Part shown: positions 17,897-25,632 of the stretch, one piece after another
Layout of the letters: each line of letters begins with the position of its first letter
How positions within the stretch are numbered: position 1 is the first letter of the stretch
Source of the DNA: Glaciecola sp. KUL10
Lineage (GTDB): Bacteria; Pseudomonadota; Gammaproteobacteria; Enterobacterales; Alteromonadaceae
Direction of reading: 5' to 3'
DNA length: 64,000 nucleotides
Assembly: GCF_003203515.1 (NCBI RefSeq)
Contig: NZ_BGNG01000012.1
Span: 1-64,000 of the forward strand
The notes under the pieces: model-generated
Database searches by the model: none
What the model was told of the DNA's origin: nothing
Seen by the model: only the letters and a program-made list of their open reading frames with translations
Program-made: the position numbers and the translations under genes

Positions 17897-18652
17897 TTAT
17901 CGAAAATAGCTGAGTACTTCGGCTTTGCACAGTCTTGAAACAGATAACTCGGCGCCGTTTTTCAGTCTAACTGTATAATCTCCGCGCTTGCTGGTCATCA
18001 GTTCAGAAATTGCACTAAAACGCACTATTGAAGAGCGATGAATTCGAATAAAGTCTTGTTCATTCAGTTTTTCTTCCATTTTGGACATGCTTTCCCGATG
18101 CAATACCATTTGTCCGTTTTTCAAGAATATCTCGACATAGTTCCCACTTCCTGACAAATATTCAATGTCTTCAATACTAATTATGCGGATTTTGCCGACT
18201 TCTTTGATAGGAATTATCGCGTTCGTAGCTTTATTAATATGTTGATTTATGCTGTAAAGTGCACGCTTAATAGAACTAAGTTCCTTGCCTGACTGACCAT
18301 GACCGAGACGGTTGTTTATCTTGGTAACAGAGTCAGAAAAGCGACTTTTTTTAAGAGGTTTGAGCATATAGTCTGTGGCCCCAAGATTAAAAGCATCAAC
18401 GGCAAAGCCAGCATGTTCGGTAACAAAAACAATCACAGATTTACCTGAGAATATTTTTGCCAGTTCTATACCATTTATTTCAGGCATTACTATGTCCAGA
18501 AAAATGACATCAGGGTGTTCGCTAAAAAACATATCGACTGCTTTTGATGGTGAATCAGAAGTAATAACCTCGCAGTTAGGATAATACTCCTGAACTAGAG
18601 AGAGGAGGTTTTTCATAGCAAGTTGTTCGTTGTCTACAATTAAAATTTTCAT
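17897..18652 (-). CDS. LytTR-family response regulator, no kinase gene adjacent
   Basis: The 251-residue protein has an N-terminal receiver with phospho-acceptor Asp53 (IFLDIVMPEINGIEL), Thr/Glu in FVTEHAGFAVDAF and Lys in MLKPLKKS. A C-terminal LytTR DNA-binding domain (about 140-251) shows the hallmarks IEYLSGSGNYVEIFLKNG, HRESMSKMEEKL, FIRIHRSSIVRF and LKNGAELSVSR. LytTR regulators bind 9-bp direct repeats with a 21-22 bp period. Such repeats occur before several exported-hydrolase genes on either side, so it is the best local candidate for their activator. A LytS/YehU-type kinase would be expected next door, but none is intact here. The ribosome-binding site is weak. Confidence 0.88.
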   Translation of the reverse strand: MKILIVDNEQLAMKNLLSLVQEYYPNCEVITSDSPSKAVDMFFSEHPDVIFLDIVMPEINGIELAKIFSGKSVIVFVTEHAGFAVDAFNLGATDYMLKPLKKSRFSDSVTKINNRLGHGQSGKELSSIKRALYSINQHINKATNAIIPIKEVGKIRIISIEDIEYLSGSGNYVEIFLKNGQMVLHRESMSKMEEKLNEQDFIRIHRSSIVRFSAISELMTSKRGDYTVRLKNGAELSVSRLCKAEVLSYFR

Positions 18653-19162
18653 TAATAAACCACTTTCAGACTAGAGCTTCTTGACTAATGTTTGTGAAGC
18701 ACATACTGCCAACAAAACAGGATTCAAAAATACGATAAATAGATTTTTCATTTAGATCTTCTCTGAGAAACTGAAATGCAATATAAACAGCATACTGGAG
18801 AAAATATGTTTGGAATTTGTAATCTATTGTTAGCTTGCTCAGAAAAACCAACACAAAAAACAGTTAGCCCTGAAATGGTTTCTGGCACAATAAACACAAA
18901 TCCAAAATTCACAAAAACACAAAGTTCTTCTCTAAAAATCCGAAACTACTGAAGTATCCACGAAGTAAAGACCAATCTTTTTAAGAAGCTTCTCTACGTG
19001 ACCGGCCAATGCCGATCAGAAATAGAGTCAAAGACAGTCAGGGCCAGCCATCGTCCTCAACACAAGAAATTGATCTCAGCCCTTGTCCATTAGAATTGAT
19101 CAGGCTATGGGCGCTTGATAAAGCATCAAAATCATGCAGTGCAATGTTGTACTGCTCAAATT
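18653..19162. other. intergenic region between LytTR regulator and serine hydrolase 2
   Basis: About 500 bp hold no intact gene. Some minus-strand frames read hydrophobic segments (for example near 18666-18854), which might be debris of a lost sensor kinase, but no kinase motif could be found. It is treated as non-coding. Confidence 0.4.
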
Positions 19163-20623
19163 TTAGTACCCATCTTTGATTGCGACATTTTGTCGACTGC
19201 GTATGTAAACAGATTCTGTGCTTTCATCAGTTGGGAAAAACGTGATTGGAATGGCCTCTCCATTAAGCACCGCCATAAACGTTGCGTCACCAACGGGAGT
19301 TAATCGACGTTCATAAGGTGTATTAGTCGCCTCAAATTCTGGGATAGTTAATACTAGATTACTTTCTTCTTTTGTCACAATGATGGTTAACTCTCCCGTA
19401 GAATAAGTGCCTTCATGTTTAGAGTACTGTTCTGGAAGACTTGCCAGCACAGGCTCTTCCATTGGACTTGGTACTGTACTGACAGCATTAAGTGCAGCTA
19501 CCATAGACGACTTAAAATCATTGAATGCTCCGCTACTCATGAGTGAAACGGCAACATTTTGCTCCGGTAATATAAAGAATAAGCTTGTGTAAGAATTCGT
19601 GTTTCCTCCATGCTCCCATACTTTTATCGGATACCATTGTTCATTATGAATAAAGCCATCATCCACAAAAACACCGTATCCATAATGCTGAGGCAGTCCG
19701 GCAAATTCTTGATGCACGTGTGCTTTTGTTATTTCTGTTCGCAGAGTATCTTCCAAGATGTTTTCATTTCCGTTTAACAAAAACTCCGCCATCTTTAGTT
19801 GCTCAGATGGCGTAGACCAAGTTTCGGACCCTGCAGGATGACCTACAATGGTTATAGGAATTTGACTGATGTCACTTATATATGAATTGTTCCCATTTGG
19901 CTGTTCTTGATAACCTAGTGCGTAGTCTCCGTCTATAATTGCGCCAGAACGACCGATGGTTGTTCTTGGCATACCTAGTTTTTCGAATACGTTTTGTCGC
20001 ATGTAATCAGCATAATCTTGATGCGTGAAGTCTTCTATCAAAGCACCAAGATAAGACCAATTAGGGTTGCTATAGTTAAAGAACAAATTTGGTGGATTCA
20101 TTGGTGAGAATGCGTTTGGATAAATAGACAGCATTACATCCAACAATGGTTGGTCGATTTGAACCTCATTATCTCTTAATCCACTCTGGTGGGTTAACAA
20201 ATGCCTAATTTCAATATTTTGCCAATCAAGTGCATGCTCACCGGGATATTGAATCTCAGGCATGGCACTAACAAGCTTATCATCCAATGAAATGAGACCC
20301 TGCTCAACTAATTGCAATGTCGCTACAGCAGTAAACATCTTAGTTGTTGAGCCTAATTGGAATAGGGTGTTCGGAGTTGCTGGAACGCCCTGCCCTTTAA
20401 CTTTTTCCCCAAACGCTTCTGCAAATACAATCTCACCATCCTTGTAAATAGCTATTGATACTGCCGCAGCATTGTTATTGGTAAGGTCTTCCTGAATGAC
20501 CTCACGCAACTGAGTAAAATCCGGAGTACTTGGAACAGGGTTTGGTACCGAATTATTCGAACTAGAGCCACCACAGCCACATAGCCCAATGACTAACATT
20601 AATGTTGTTGTAAACTTTTGCAT
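19163..20623 (-). CDS. exported serine hydrolase lipoprotein, beta-lactamase/S12 family (paralog 2)
   Basis: The 486-residue protein is a close paralog of the plus-strand gene at 11329. It has a lipobox-type LCGC near residue 17, a GGSSSNN linker, STTK (Ser92, Lys95), YSN in NYSNPNWSYLG, HGGNT and the same C-terminal domain ending VAIKDGY. Long stretches such as YKDGEIVFAEAFGEKVKGQG are nearly identical between the two. The ATG at 20623 has CGAGGAAAC 6 nt upstream. Together the paralogs face inward toward the receptor, relics and LytTR regulator. The differences lie mostly in the linker and surface loops, which may reflect different substrates. Periplasmic or outer-membrane lipoprotein location is inferred. 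Confidence 0.85.
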   Translation of the reverse strand: MQKFTTTLMLVIGLCGCGGSSSNNSVPNPVPSTPDFTQLREVIQEDLTNNNAAAVSIAIYKDGEIVFAEAFGEKVKGQGVPATPNTLFQLGSTTKMFTAVATLQLVEQGLISLDDKLVSAMPEIQYPGEHALDWQNIEIRHLLTHQSGLRDNEVQIDQPLLDVMLSIYPNAFSPMNPPNLFFNYSNPNWSYLGALIEDFTHQDYADYMRQNVFEKLGMPRTTIGRSGAIIDGDYALGYQEQPNGNNSYISDISQIPITIVGHPAGSETWSTPSEQLKMAEFLLNGNENILEDTLRTEITKAHVHQEFAGLPQHYGYGVFVDDGFIHNEQWYPIKVWEHGGNTNSYTSLFFILPEQNVAVSLMSSGAFNDFKSSMVAALNAVSTVPSPMEEPVLASLPEQYSKHEGTYSTGELTIIVTKEESNLVLTIPEFEATNTPYERRLTPVGDATFMAVLNGEAIPITFFPTDESTESVYIRSRQNVAIKDGY

Positions 20624-20654
20624 CTATGTTTCCTCGATTTCATTAACGTATATA

Positions 20655-20716
20655 ATTCTAATTTCGAGCCTTAACAGATACTGTTATGAAGTGTAGGAAA
20701 AGTGTTACCCAATTGT
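20655..20716 (-). promoter_or_regulatory. phased ACA-type (LytTR-like) promoter of serine hydrolase 2
   Basis: On the minus strand ACA-starting elements begin at 20716, 20705, 20694 and 20684 (spacing 11, 11, 10). The last (ACAGTA) is in the -35 position, 18 bp from TAGAAT (20660-20655). The spacing series is identical to that upstream of paralog 1, although the bases between have diverged. Confidence 0.55.
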
Positions 20717-20734
20717 AAGAGTGAAGTCACACTT

Positions 20735-20880
20735 AGGATAGTCTCCCAAGAGAGTCCAGCATGGGCTCCTTCTAAAATCAGCATTTCAAAGAGATGCTGA
20801 TCGTTTTGAACTGGAACTCCCCACTCTTCATCATGATACTTTGCATATAGCTTAGGATCAGAACCAAAGCATCGTGTTTT
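20735..20880 (-). pseudogene. tag: N-terminal remnant of DNA-3-methyladenine glycosylase I
   Basis: A minus-strand frame of about 50 codons reads RCFGSDPKLYAKYHDEEWG, then VPVQNDQHLFEMLILEGAHA and GLSWETIL. This is the characteristic N-terminus of Tag, including the zinc-ligand-region Cys, YHDEEWGVP and the E-x-x-x-AGLSW block. No start codon is present (stops lie just before it). The frame leaves the family after SWETIL and runs into the promoter of the serine hydrolase, so about 130 C-terminal residues are gone. The 5' end of tag therefore seems to have been cut by the rearrangement that brought in the hydrolase gene. It cannot encode an active glycosylase. Confidence 0.85.
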
Positions 20881-21024
20881 TTATCAATGGGTATTCCACT
20901 CTTAAAGTGTTTTCCCAGAGTGAAAGGTTAAAATTTGTAACTCTAATGATCATTTGGGCCACTTAGTGCGACCCACTCTTAAAATAATGTTTAAGAAGTT
21001 AAAACTTGGAGTTTATAGAGAATT

Positions 21025-21918
21025 TTAATTTGGACGTTTTTGAGTAACACTTATAGACTTACAAGTATCCATCATATGTTCTTGAGCCATTCCCGGATGC
21101 AAGAACGGACCTATCGAACTTATTTTAGCCCTTTCCGATTCGTCTGATGAGATGACTTGTTCAATCCAATTTATGTGAGCAGAAACTCTCGTGTATAGCT
21201 CTGTTACTCCATATTCTCCAGCGTATTTATCATCTGAACCAGTCCTAGAACTGACACCTAAAATAAAATAGTCCCCACCTTGTTTAATGTAAGCCGGACC
21301 ACCACTATCACCATTTCCAGAAACTCCCTCATACTCTAAACCTGCATCACCTTTCTCAAATACAAACTGAAGGTCAGATTCATTTGAAGCAATGACTTTA
21401 TTCTGCGCTTTGCGTAAAACACCATTATTTTCGACATTACTAACGGTTTGCCCAGTTAAACCAGTCCCTGTTCCACCACTACCAATGAACCAAACATCCT
21501 TGTTAGTTTCATCCGTGGCGCGATACAGTTGCGCAGGCTCAATAGTCGTGATTGGCTCTTTAAGCTTCACGAGTGACAAGTCGTTCTCTCCGCCAAATTC
21601 ATAGGTGGGATAGTTATAAGTTGCTTGCACTTCGGCAAGTTGATTTCCGACCTTTATAGTTTGCCCTTGGTCCAAACAAAAAACAGCATGCGTTGCGGTC
21701 AAGATCCAGTCTGGCGCAATTAGTGTCCCATGAACTCCAATGTTGTAGAACGTTGCCAATGCTGGGAAATCTTGAAAATCCGCAATATAGTGTTTTTCTG
21801 GTTTGTCGTGCCTTATAACTATAGCGGATGCGTAACTGCTAAATAAGATGTTCGCTAGAATCCCTATTGAAACGTATTTTATGCCTTTTAATTGAGTCAT
21901 GTGGTTTGTCCTTCGCAT
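21025..21918 (-). CDS. secreted trypsin-like serine protease (S1 family)
   Basis: The start at 21918 has GGAGG 10 nt upstream. An ATG six codons later (21900, AAGGA 8 nt upstream) is equally possible. Both give a signal peptide ending near SSYASA. Upstream in-frame residues are AT-rich leader, not protein. The mature domain has the S1 triad: His in LTATHAVF, Asp in ENDLSLVKL and Ser in GNGDSGGPA, with ISP-like DWILTATHA. VSSRTGSDDKYAGEYGVTELYTRV contributes the substrate pocket and C-terminal strand. A tail of about 40 residues with one cysteine follows. It lies directly after the alpha/beta hydrolase gene on the same strand but has its own promoter. The role is probably extracellular or periplasmic proteolysis. 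Confidence 0.85.
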   Translation of the reverse strand: MRRTNHMTQLKGIKYVSIGILANILFSSYASAIVIRHDKPEKHYIADFQDFPALATFYNIGVHGTLIAPDWILTATHAVFCLDQGQTIKVGNQLAEVQATYNYPTYEFGGENDLSLVKLKEPITTIEPAQLYRATDETNKDVWFIGSGGTGTGLTGQTVSNVENNGVLRKAQNKVIASNESDLQFVFEKGDAGLEYEGVSGNGDSGGPAYIKQGGDYFILGVSSRTGSDDKYAGEYGVTELYTRVSAHINWIEQVISSDESERAKISSIGPFLHPGMAQEHMMDTCKSISVTQKRPN

Positions 21919-21934
21919 TTTTAAATGGCCTCCA

Positions 21935-21995
21935 AGAGTAATCAATCTCACACATCTTAACTGTAAGAAATTGAATGAAATTTGAAGCAAGTTGT
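21935..21995 (-). promoter_or_regulatory. phased (LytTR-like) promoter of the trypsin-like protease gene
   Basis: On the minus strand ACAACTTGC begins at 21995 and ACAGTTAAG at 21964. Degenerate TCAAAT and TCAATT begin near 21985 and 21974, giving about 10-11 bp phasing. ACAGTT is 18 bp from TACTCT (21940-21935). This gene is unrelated to the serine hydrolases, so the shared layout is not explained by duplication. Confidence 0.45.
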
Positions 21996-22075
21996 AAGAA
22001 AAAAATTCAGTTTGAAAAAATTGACTTAGGATATTCAACGAATAGTACAGCCAACTTAGCACCCTATATTGACAC

Positions 22076-23038
22076 TTAATGTGTTGCTTGAGTATCAATT
22101 GCTTTAGGTTTCATTAGAAAGTTTAGATATAACTCTGCAACCTGTTCGGCCTTGTCTAACATTGGAAGGTGGCCGCAGCCGTCCAAAATTTCAAGTTGTG
22201 AATTTGGTAATTCGTCATGTAGCACGCCTGCGCCACTCACATGAAATATTCTATCTTGTTTACACCACAAAATTAGCGACGGCATCTCAAGTTTTGATGC
22301 TAAATACTGTAAGCTATGCGCCTCAGTTAAATTATTCGCGGCATACCAAATCTGCATATTTTGACTAATCGTTGATAGTTCTTCAGACATCCACGTTTTT
22401 AAGATCGGTGATGGCATGTATGGCGTTACTGGAAATAACCAAGCATTTCTTTCAATGAATTCTTCTTCAGATTGGACTAACAACGGAATAACGCCATCTT
22501 CAATGGCTAATTCCATTTCGCTTTTGGTGCTACTTTTTACACCAAGAGGACTTCCTATAAACGCAATTGACTGCACCAAATCCGGGTTAGAAGTGGCGAG
22601 TAAACCTGCAACAGCGGCACCCATTGAATTTGCACCAACATGCGCTCTTTTAACATTCAATGATTTTAATACCTTGCTTAAATTATGTTTTTGGTGTGGT
22701 AAAAAGTAAGACTCAAAACCGAGTTGTTCATTATTGCCAAACCCTGGGAGGTCTAAAGCAATGACTCGATAGAAAGGCGTTAGTTGACGTGCTAAGTCAA
22801 CCCAGTGCTCTTTTCTTGCAAAGATACCATGTAGCAGCACAATGGTTTCCGCATGCTCATCACTCCTTCCTCCTTCCAAATAATGAATTTTTCCTAAAGG
22901 CGTTTCTATCGTTTTTGAAGAAAGACCTGCGAGCGAATTATTCACAGATAGCAAGAGCTTACTCATAAGCTGTGGACGCTCGAACCATGTAAAAACCAAT
23001 AAAATTAATAGGCAAACAAAAACAGTAATCCGTGTCAT
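22076..23038 (-). CDS. membrane-anchored alpha/beta hydrolase
   Basis: The ATG at 23038 has GAGGAG upstream and is preferred over a TTG five codons earlier. The 320-residue protein has an N-terminal membrane helix (VFVCLLILLVFTWF), and then an alpha/beta-hydrolase domain. It has LLHGIFARKEHWVDLA, a nucleophile elbow GANSMGAA with Ser near residue 138, an acid in LILWCKQDRIF and a histidine in GCGHLPMLDKAEQVAELYLNF. The elbow is GxNSMG rather than the usual GxSxG, as in several lipase-like members. It follows a 35-codon membrane protein gene by 11 bp, so the two form an operon. The substrate is unknown; lipid or ester hydrolysis at the inner membrane is inferred. Confidence 0.8.
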   Translation of the reverse strand: MTRITVFVCLLILLVFTWFERPQLMSKLLLSVNNSLAGLSSKTIETPLGKIHYLEGGRSDEHAETIVLLHGIFARKEHWVDLARQLTPFYRVIALDLPGFGNNEQLGFESYFLPHQKHNLSKVLKSLNVKRAHVGANSMGAAVAGLLATSNPDLVQSIAFIGSPLGVKSSTKSEMELAIEDGVIPLLVQSEEEFIERNAWLFPVTPYMPSPILKTWMSEELSTISQNMQIWYAANNLTEAHSLQYLASKLEMPSLILWCKQDRIFHVSGAGVLHDELPNSQLEILDGCGHLPMLDKAEQVAELYLNFLMKPKAIDTQATH

Positions 23039-23049
23039 ATCTATTCTCC

Positions 23050-23157
23050 TCAAACGTTAATAAGGTAGCTCACTACGCTCACAATGAGACAACAAATGGC
23101 CATGGCGAGTACGGTGAGGTTGTCTTTTACAGACTTATTTCTTATGACTTCTTTCAT
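23050..23157 (-). CDS. 35-residue single-pass membrane protein
   Basis: A short frame encodes a basic N-terminus (MKEVIRNKSVKDN) followed by one hydrophobic helix (LTVLAMAICCLIVSVVSYLI). It has a ribosome-binding site (GAGGA 8 nt before ATG). It ends 11 bp before the alpha/beta hydrolase ATG, the last codons overlapping that gene's ribosome-binding region, which suggests translational coupling. No homolog was recognised. It may anchor or modulate the hydrolase or another membrane protein; this is inference from arrangement. Confidence 0.6.
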   Translation of the reverse strand: MKEVIRNKSVKDNLTVLAMAICCLIVSVVSYLINV

Positions 23158-23474
23158 TGCAATATCCTCATAATGATTTGTTCTTTCAGAGGTCTTTTAC
23201 TCGAAGGCAACTCATGCTTACGAGTCGCTTCCCAACTGGTTTAGCAAGAAATAGTTTATTGCAAATTGGAGAATAATTTTGTTTTAAAATGTTATCATTT
23301 TGTAAGATGAGAATAATTCATCGCGTTGCGAAAGAGGCAATTAAACATTAACTAAAAATGATTATGGGGAGGATTCAAAGCCGATAATCCAGCACAATTT
23401 TTAAAGAATTTTCGAAAAGCAAACGATACATATATACGTTAGGTCCAACGTCGAACAACAGGAAGCTTAAGAAC
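23158..23474. other. divergent promoter region
   Basis: This stretch separates the small membrane protein/hydrolase operon from the lipoprotein gene at 23475. Besides the phased promoter at 23253-23303 no other feature was identified. Confidence 0.45.
23253..23303 (-). promoter_or_regulatory. phased ACA-type (LytTR-like) promoter of the small protein-hydrolase operon
   Basis: On the minus strand ACAAAATGA, ACATTTTAA and ACAAAATTA begin at 23303, 23292 and 23282 (spacing 11 and 10). The last sits in the -35 position, 18 bp from TAAACT (23258-23253). The same -10 is used before the S41 peptidase gene. Confidence 0.45.
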
Positions 23475-23897
23475 ATGTATAAATTATTAGTTACTATAAC
23501 AGGCTTTGCGCTAACTACGGGATGCACATCCACTGGGACGATTCAAGGGGTCAGTGGAAATAACACAGTACAGTTCGAGTATGAACAAACCTTGTTCGAA
23601 CACCAGGGTTTACTCAAGGTGACTATGCCTTCTGGTGAGCGTTTTACTGGAAAGTATGTTCAAGGCTCAACGACATCCTCTGGCACCGATTGGGAGCTTG
23701 GTGAATCCAGTGATGAGTCTATCATTTTGAGAGATTCAACAACCATTTCATCCAAAGCTGAGGCAGTTCTTATCGGTGATAAAGGCTCTACAATGAGTTG
23801 CTGGTTAACCTTGTCTGCGCCTGAAGTCGGTTTAGATGGTGGCGGTATTGGAAAATGTAAAACGTCTACAAACAAAAAGGTTTCATTTACATTTTAA
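23475..23897 (+). CDS. small lipoprotein of unknown function
   Basis: This 140-residue protein has a lipoprotein signal peptide (MYKLLVTITGFALTTGC, Cys17). The mature part is rich in Ser, Thr and Gly with alternating polar/hydrophobic pattern, suggesting beta-structure. A second cysteine pair (SCWLTL and GKCKTS) may form a disulfide. The glycine-rich LDGGGIGKC before the C-terminus is notable. No family was recognised with confidence. It is divergent from the hydrolase operon and convergent with the S41 gene. Confidence 0.65.
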   Translation: MYKLLVTITGFALTTGCTSTGTIQGVSGNNTVQFEYEQTLFEHQGLLKVTMPSGERFTGKYVQGSTTSSGTDWELGESSDESIILRDSTTISSKAEAVLIGDKGSTMSCWLTLSAPEVGLDGGGIGKCKTSTNKKVSFTF

Positions 23898-23958
23898 ATT
23901 TTCTAATCGAGCAAAATGTCAAAGCAGTTATGCTTCAAATCAAACAGAGTATGATTTG

Positions 23959-23999
23959 AAAAAAAAATCGGCAAGACTGCCTTTGCATGCCTTACCGAT
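23959..23999 (-). terminator. intrinsic terminator of the S41 peptidase gene
   Basis: On the minus strand ATCGGTAAG pairs with CTTgCCGAT (one mismatch), followed by nine T residues (the A-run at 23959-23967 on the plus strand). It lies about 80 bp after the S41 stop codon and also follows the convergent lipoprotein gene. Confidence 0.7.
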
Positions 24000-24081
24000 A
24001 GAAATCATGAGCTGATGTGATTTTACGCCGTTATACACGTGGAGCGTGAAAGTACTTTTCGCACGATGTATTCGTCACAAT

Positions 24082-25632
24082 TCATTGTGGGGCAGTGGTT
24101 TCAAATCGTAAGCGAGCGTCCGTCAATGAACAATCATGTGCTGGCTCACTTTGATCGACCATGTATCCAAAACCAAGCGCAGTAATTGCAGCATCCATCG
24201 CAACATTTCTTTGCGAGTTAGAATCCACGAGCTCAAAAGTAGTCGCTTCAATATCAACAGGAATGCCTACCGCTTCAAACATTTGGCCTGTGTGATCGAA
24301 GGTTATCATGTTAGACAAGCCCAACCGAACATCGTTATTAGGAAGCTTTTTATCCAAGACTGCAGATAAAATTCCATTAGATTTCTCACCAATAAAGCAA
24401 ACTGGGTGGTTGAGTGCACGCATCGACAAAAGGAAGTGTTCGGCAGCACTATAGGTGTTTGGTCCGGCAATTGTTGCGACAGGGCGAGCAAAGGAAACGC
24501 GCTCTGTCGGTTCCATCTCACGCTCTATTCGTTGGCTGACCTCTGGAGAATTTGAGTAATCATAACCAGTTGCTTGATAAGAGGTAACCGTAACCTTTTC
24601 TTGAGAAAAGCGATTCGCTATGGCGTCGGCAACCGCCAAATCACCTCCTCCGTTTATCATGACATTTATAATTAAAGCCTCAGTATGCGCTAGATCAGTA
24701 AGGATTCTGTCCATCAAATCTTCACTTGCCGAAAGATCATCCTCTTCGGAAGTATCTGAAATACCTCCCATACTCAGAACTTCAATGTACCCGATTACAC
24801 CATTTCCGATAGTAGCCCATTGAAATGTGTCTTGATTTTCTCCACCCGCCATCTTAAAGCTATCATCATCAAAATAACTCTTTTTAATCTCAAACATTCT
24901 TTGAAGCTGTGCACTTATATAACTATTAAAATCGCTTATCTCAGATTGATTTGTAAAACCATCCTGAAGAATTCCATCAATTGTGCCCTCTAAACTAGCG
25001 GGTGAGAACTCAAATCCATTGCTTGCGCTAAGCGTAACGTGTCCATCATCTAATCCGTGTAATAAGTTAATAATTATCTCAAGCAACTCGTCATCACTTG
25101 TTTGATCATTAACCAATTCTCGAGCAGTGGTTGTGCGTTGTTCCCAATCGAAAATCCCGCGTGCTTCAAAAAACGGATAATAGTCATTGAAATTATGGAT
25201 GATGTGCTCAAGCGTCTGCACTGGTCCGTTTTCGGTTATCAATCTATCGTCTTTGCACGAGGGGGGGATTTCACTTCTTTTTGAAAATACAAGCTTTCCT
25301 TTATCTTCTGTCGCCTCAAACTCGTCTTCTTTCAATTCTTCAACGGTTATCAAACTAGCGAGACTCTCTTGAGTCGTTGTTTGCGCTACCAAACATGTTT
25401 CTCGCGTGTAGTCATACACCTCTATATTGTCACCAGCAACATTTAATGCGCGACCGAAACCTATTTGAACCCAAGCACCGTCAGGTATTGGTGTAAAAGA
25501 TGGATTATCTGAAGGCGGGGGGCTAACAGGTAAAGGAGGAGTCGATGTGCTACCACTCCCTCCGCAACCAACCAAAAATAGTGCTGAAAGACCGAGTGCC
25601 CCAGCTATTAACGTGCGATTAAATCTAAACAT
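24082..25632 (-). CDS. S41-family (C-terminal processing-type) peptidase lipoprotein
   Basis: The ATG at 25632 (AGGT 6 nt upstream) gives 516 residues. The lipobox LVGC is followed by a GGSGSTST/PPP linker. A central region of about 150 residues precedes the S41 core, which reads VIGYIEVLSMGG, ALIINVMINGGGDLAVADAIANRF and FARPVATIAGPNTYSAAEHFLLSM with the probable nucleophile Ser near 394. GEKSNGILSAVLDKKLPN follows, with Lys 22 residues after the Ser as the candidate base. No PDZ domain was recognised. A cysteine near the end (HDCSLTDAR) may pair with one near residue 67. It is outer-membrane or periplasmic by lipobox. A collapsed copy of this gene lies at 4822-5130. Confidence 0.75.
   Translation of the reverse strand: MFRFNRTLIAGALGLSALFLVGCGGSGSTSTPPLPVSPPPSDNPSFTPIPDGAWVQIGFGRALNVAGDNIEVYDYTRETCLVAQTTTQESLASLITVEELKEDEFEATEDKGKLVFSKRSEIPPSCKDDRLITENGPVQTLEHIIHNFNDYYPFFEARGIFDWEQRTTTARELVNDQTSDDELLEIIINLLHGLDDGHVTLSASNGFEFSPASLEGTIDGILQDGFTNQSEISDFNSYISAQLQRMFEIKKSYFDDDSFKMAGGENQDTFQWATIGNGVIGYIEVLSMGGISDTSEEDDLSASEDLMDRILTDLAHTEALIINVMINGGGDLAVADAIANRFSQEKVTVTSYQATGYDYSNSPEVSQRIEREMEPTERVSFARPVATIAGPNTYSAAEHFLLSMRALNHPVCFIGEKSNGILSAVLDKKLPNNDVRLGLSNMITFDHTGQMFEAVGIPVDIEATTFELVDSNSQRNVAMDAAITALGFGYMVDQSEPAHDCSLTDARLRFETTAPQ

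Noticed and set aside
18666-18854. A 62-codon minus-strand frame upstream of the LytTR regulator
   Set aside because: Hydrophobic but without kinase motifs, ribosome-binding site or recognisable similarity; kept only as possible debris.
11329-20623. Serine hydrolase pair called as class C beta-lactamases
   Set aside because: STTK, YSN and HGG motifs fit the wide S12/esterase group; lipobox and C-terminal domain argue against an ordinary resistance enzyme.
20777-20801. ATCAGCAT/ATGCTGAT hairpin as terminator
   Set aside because: It lies within the tag-derived codons and has no U-tract.
21919-22098. N-terminal extension of the trypsin-like protease
   Set aside because: Translation is a leader of AT-rich codons before a good signal peptide, and it would cover the promoter.
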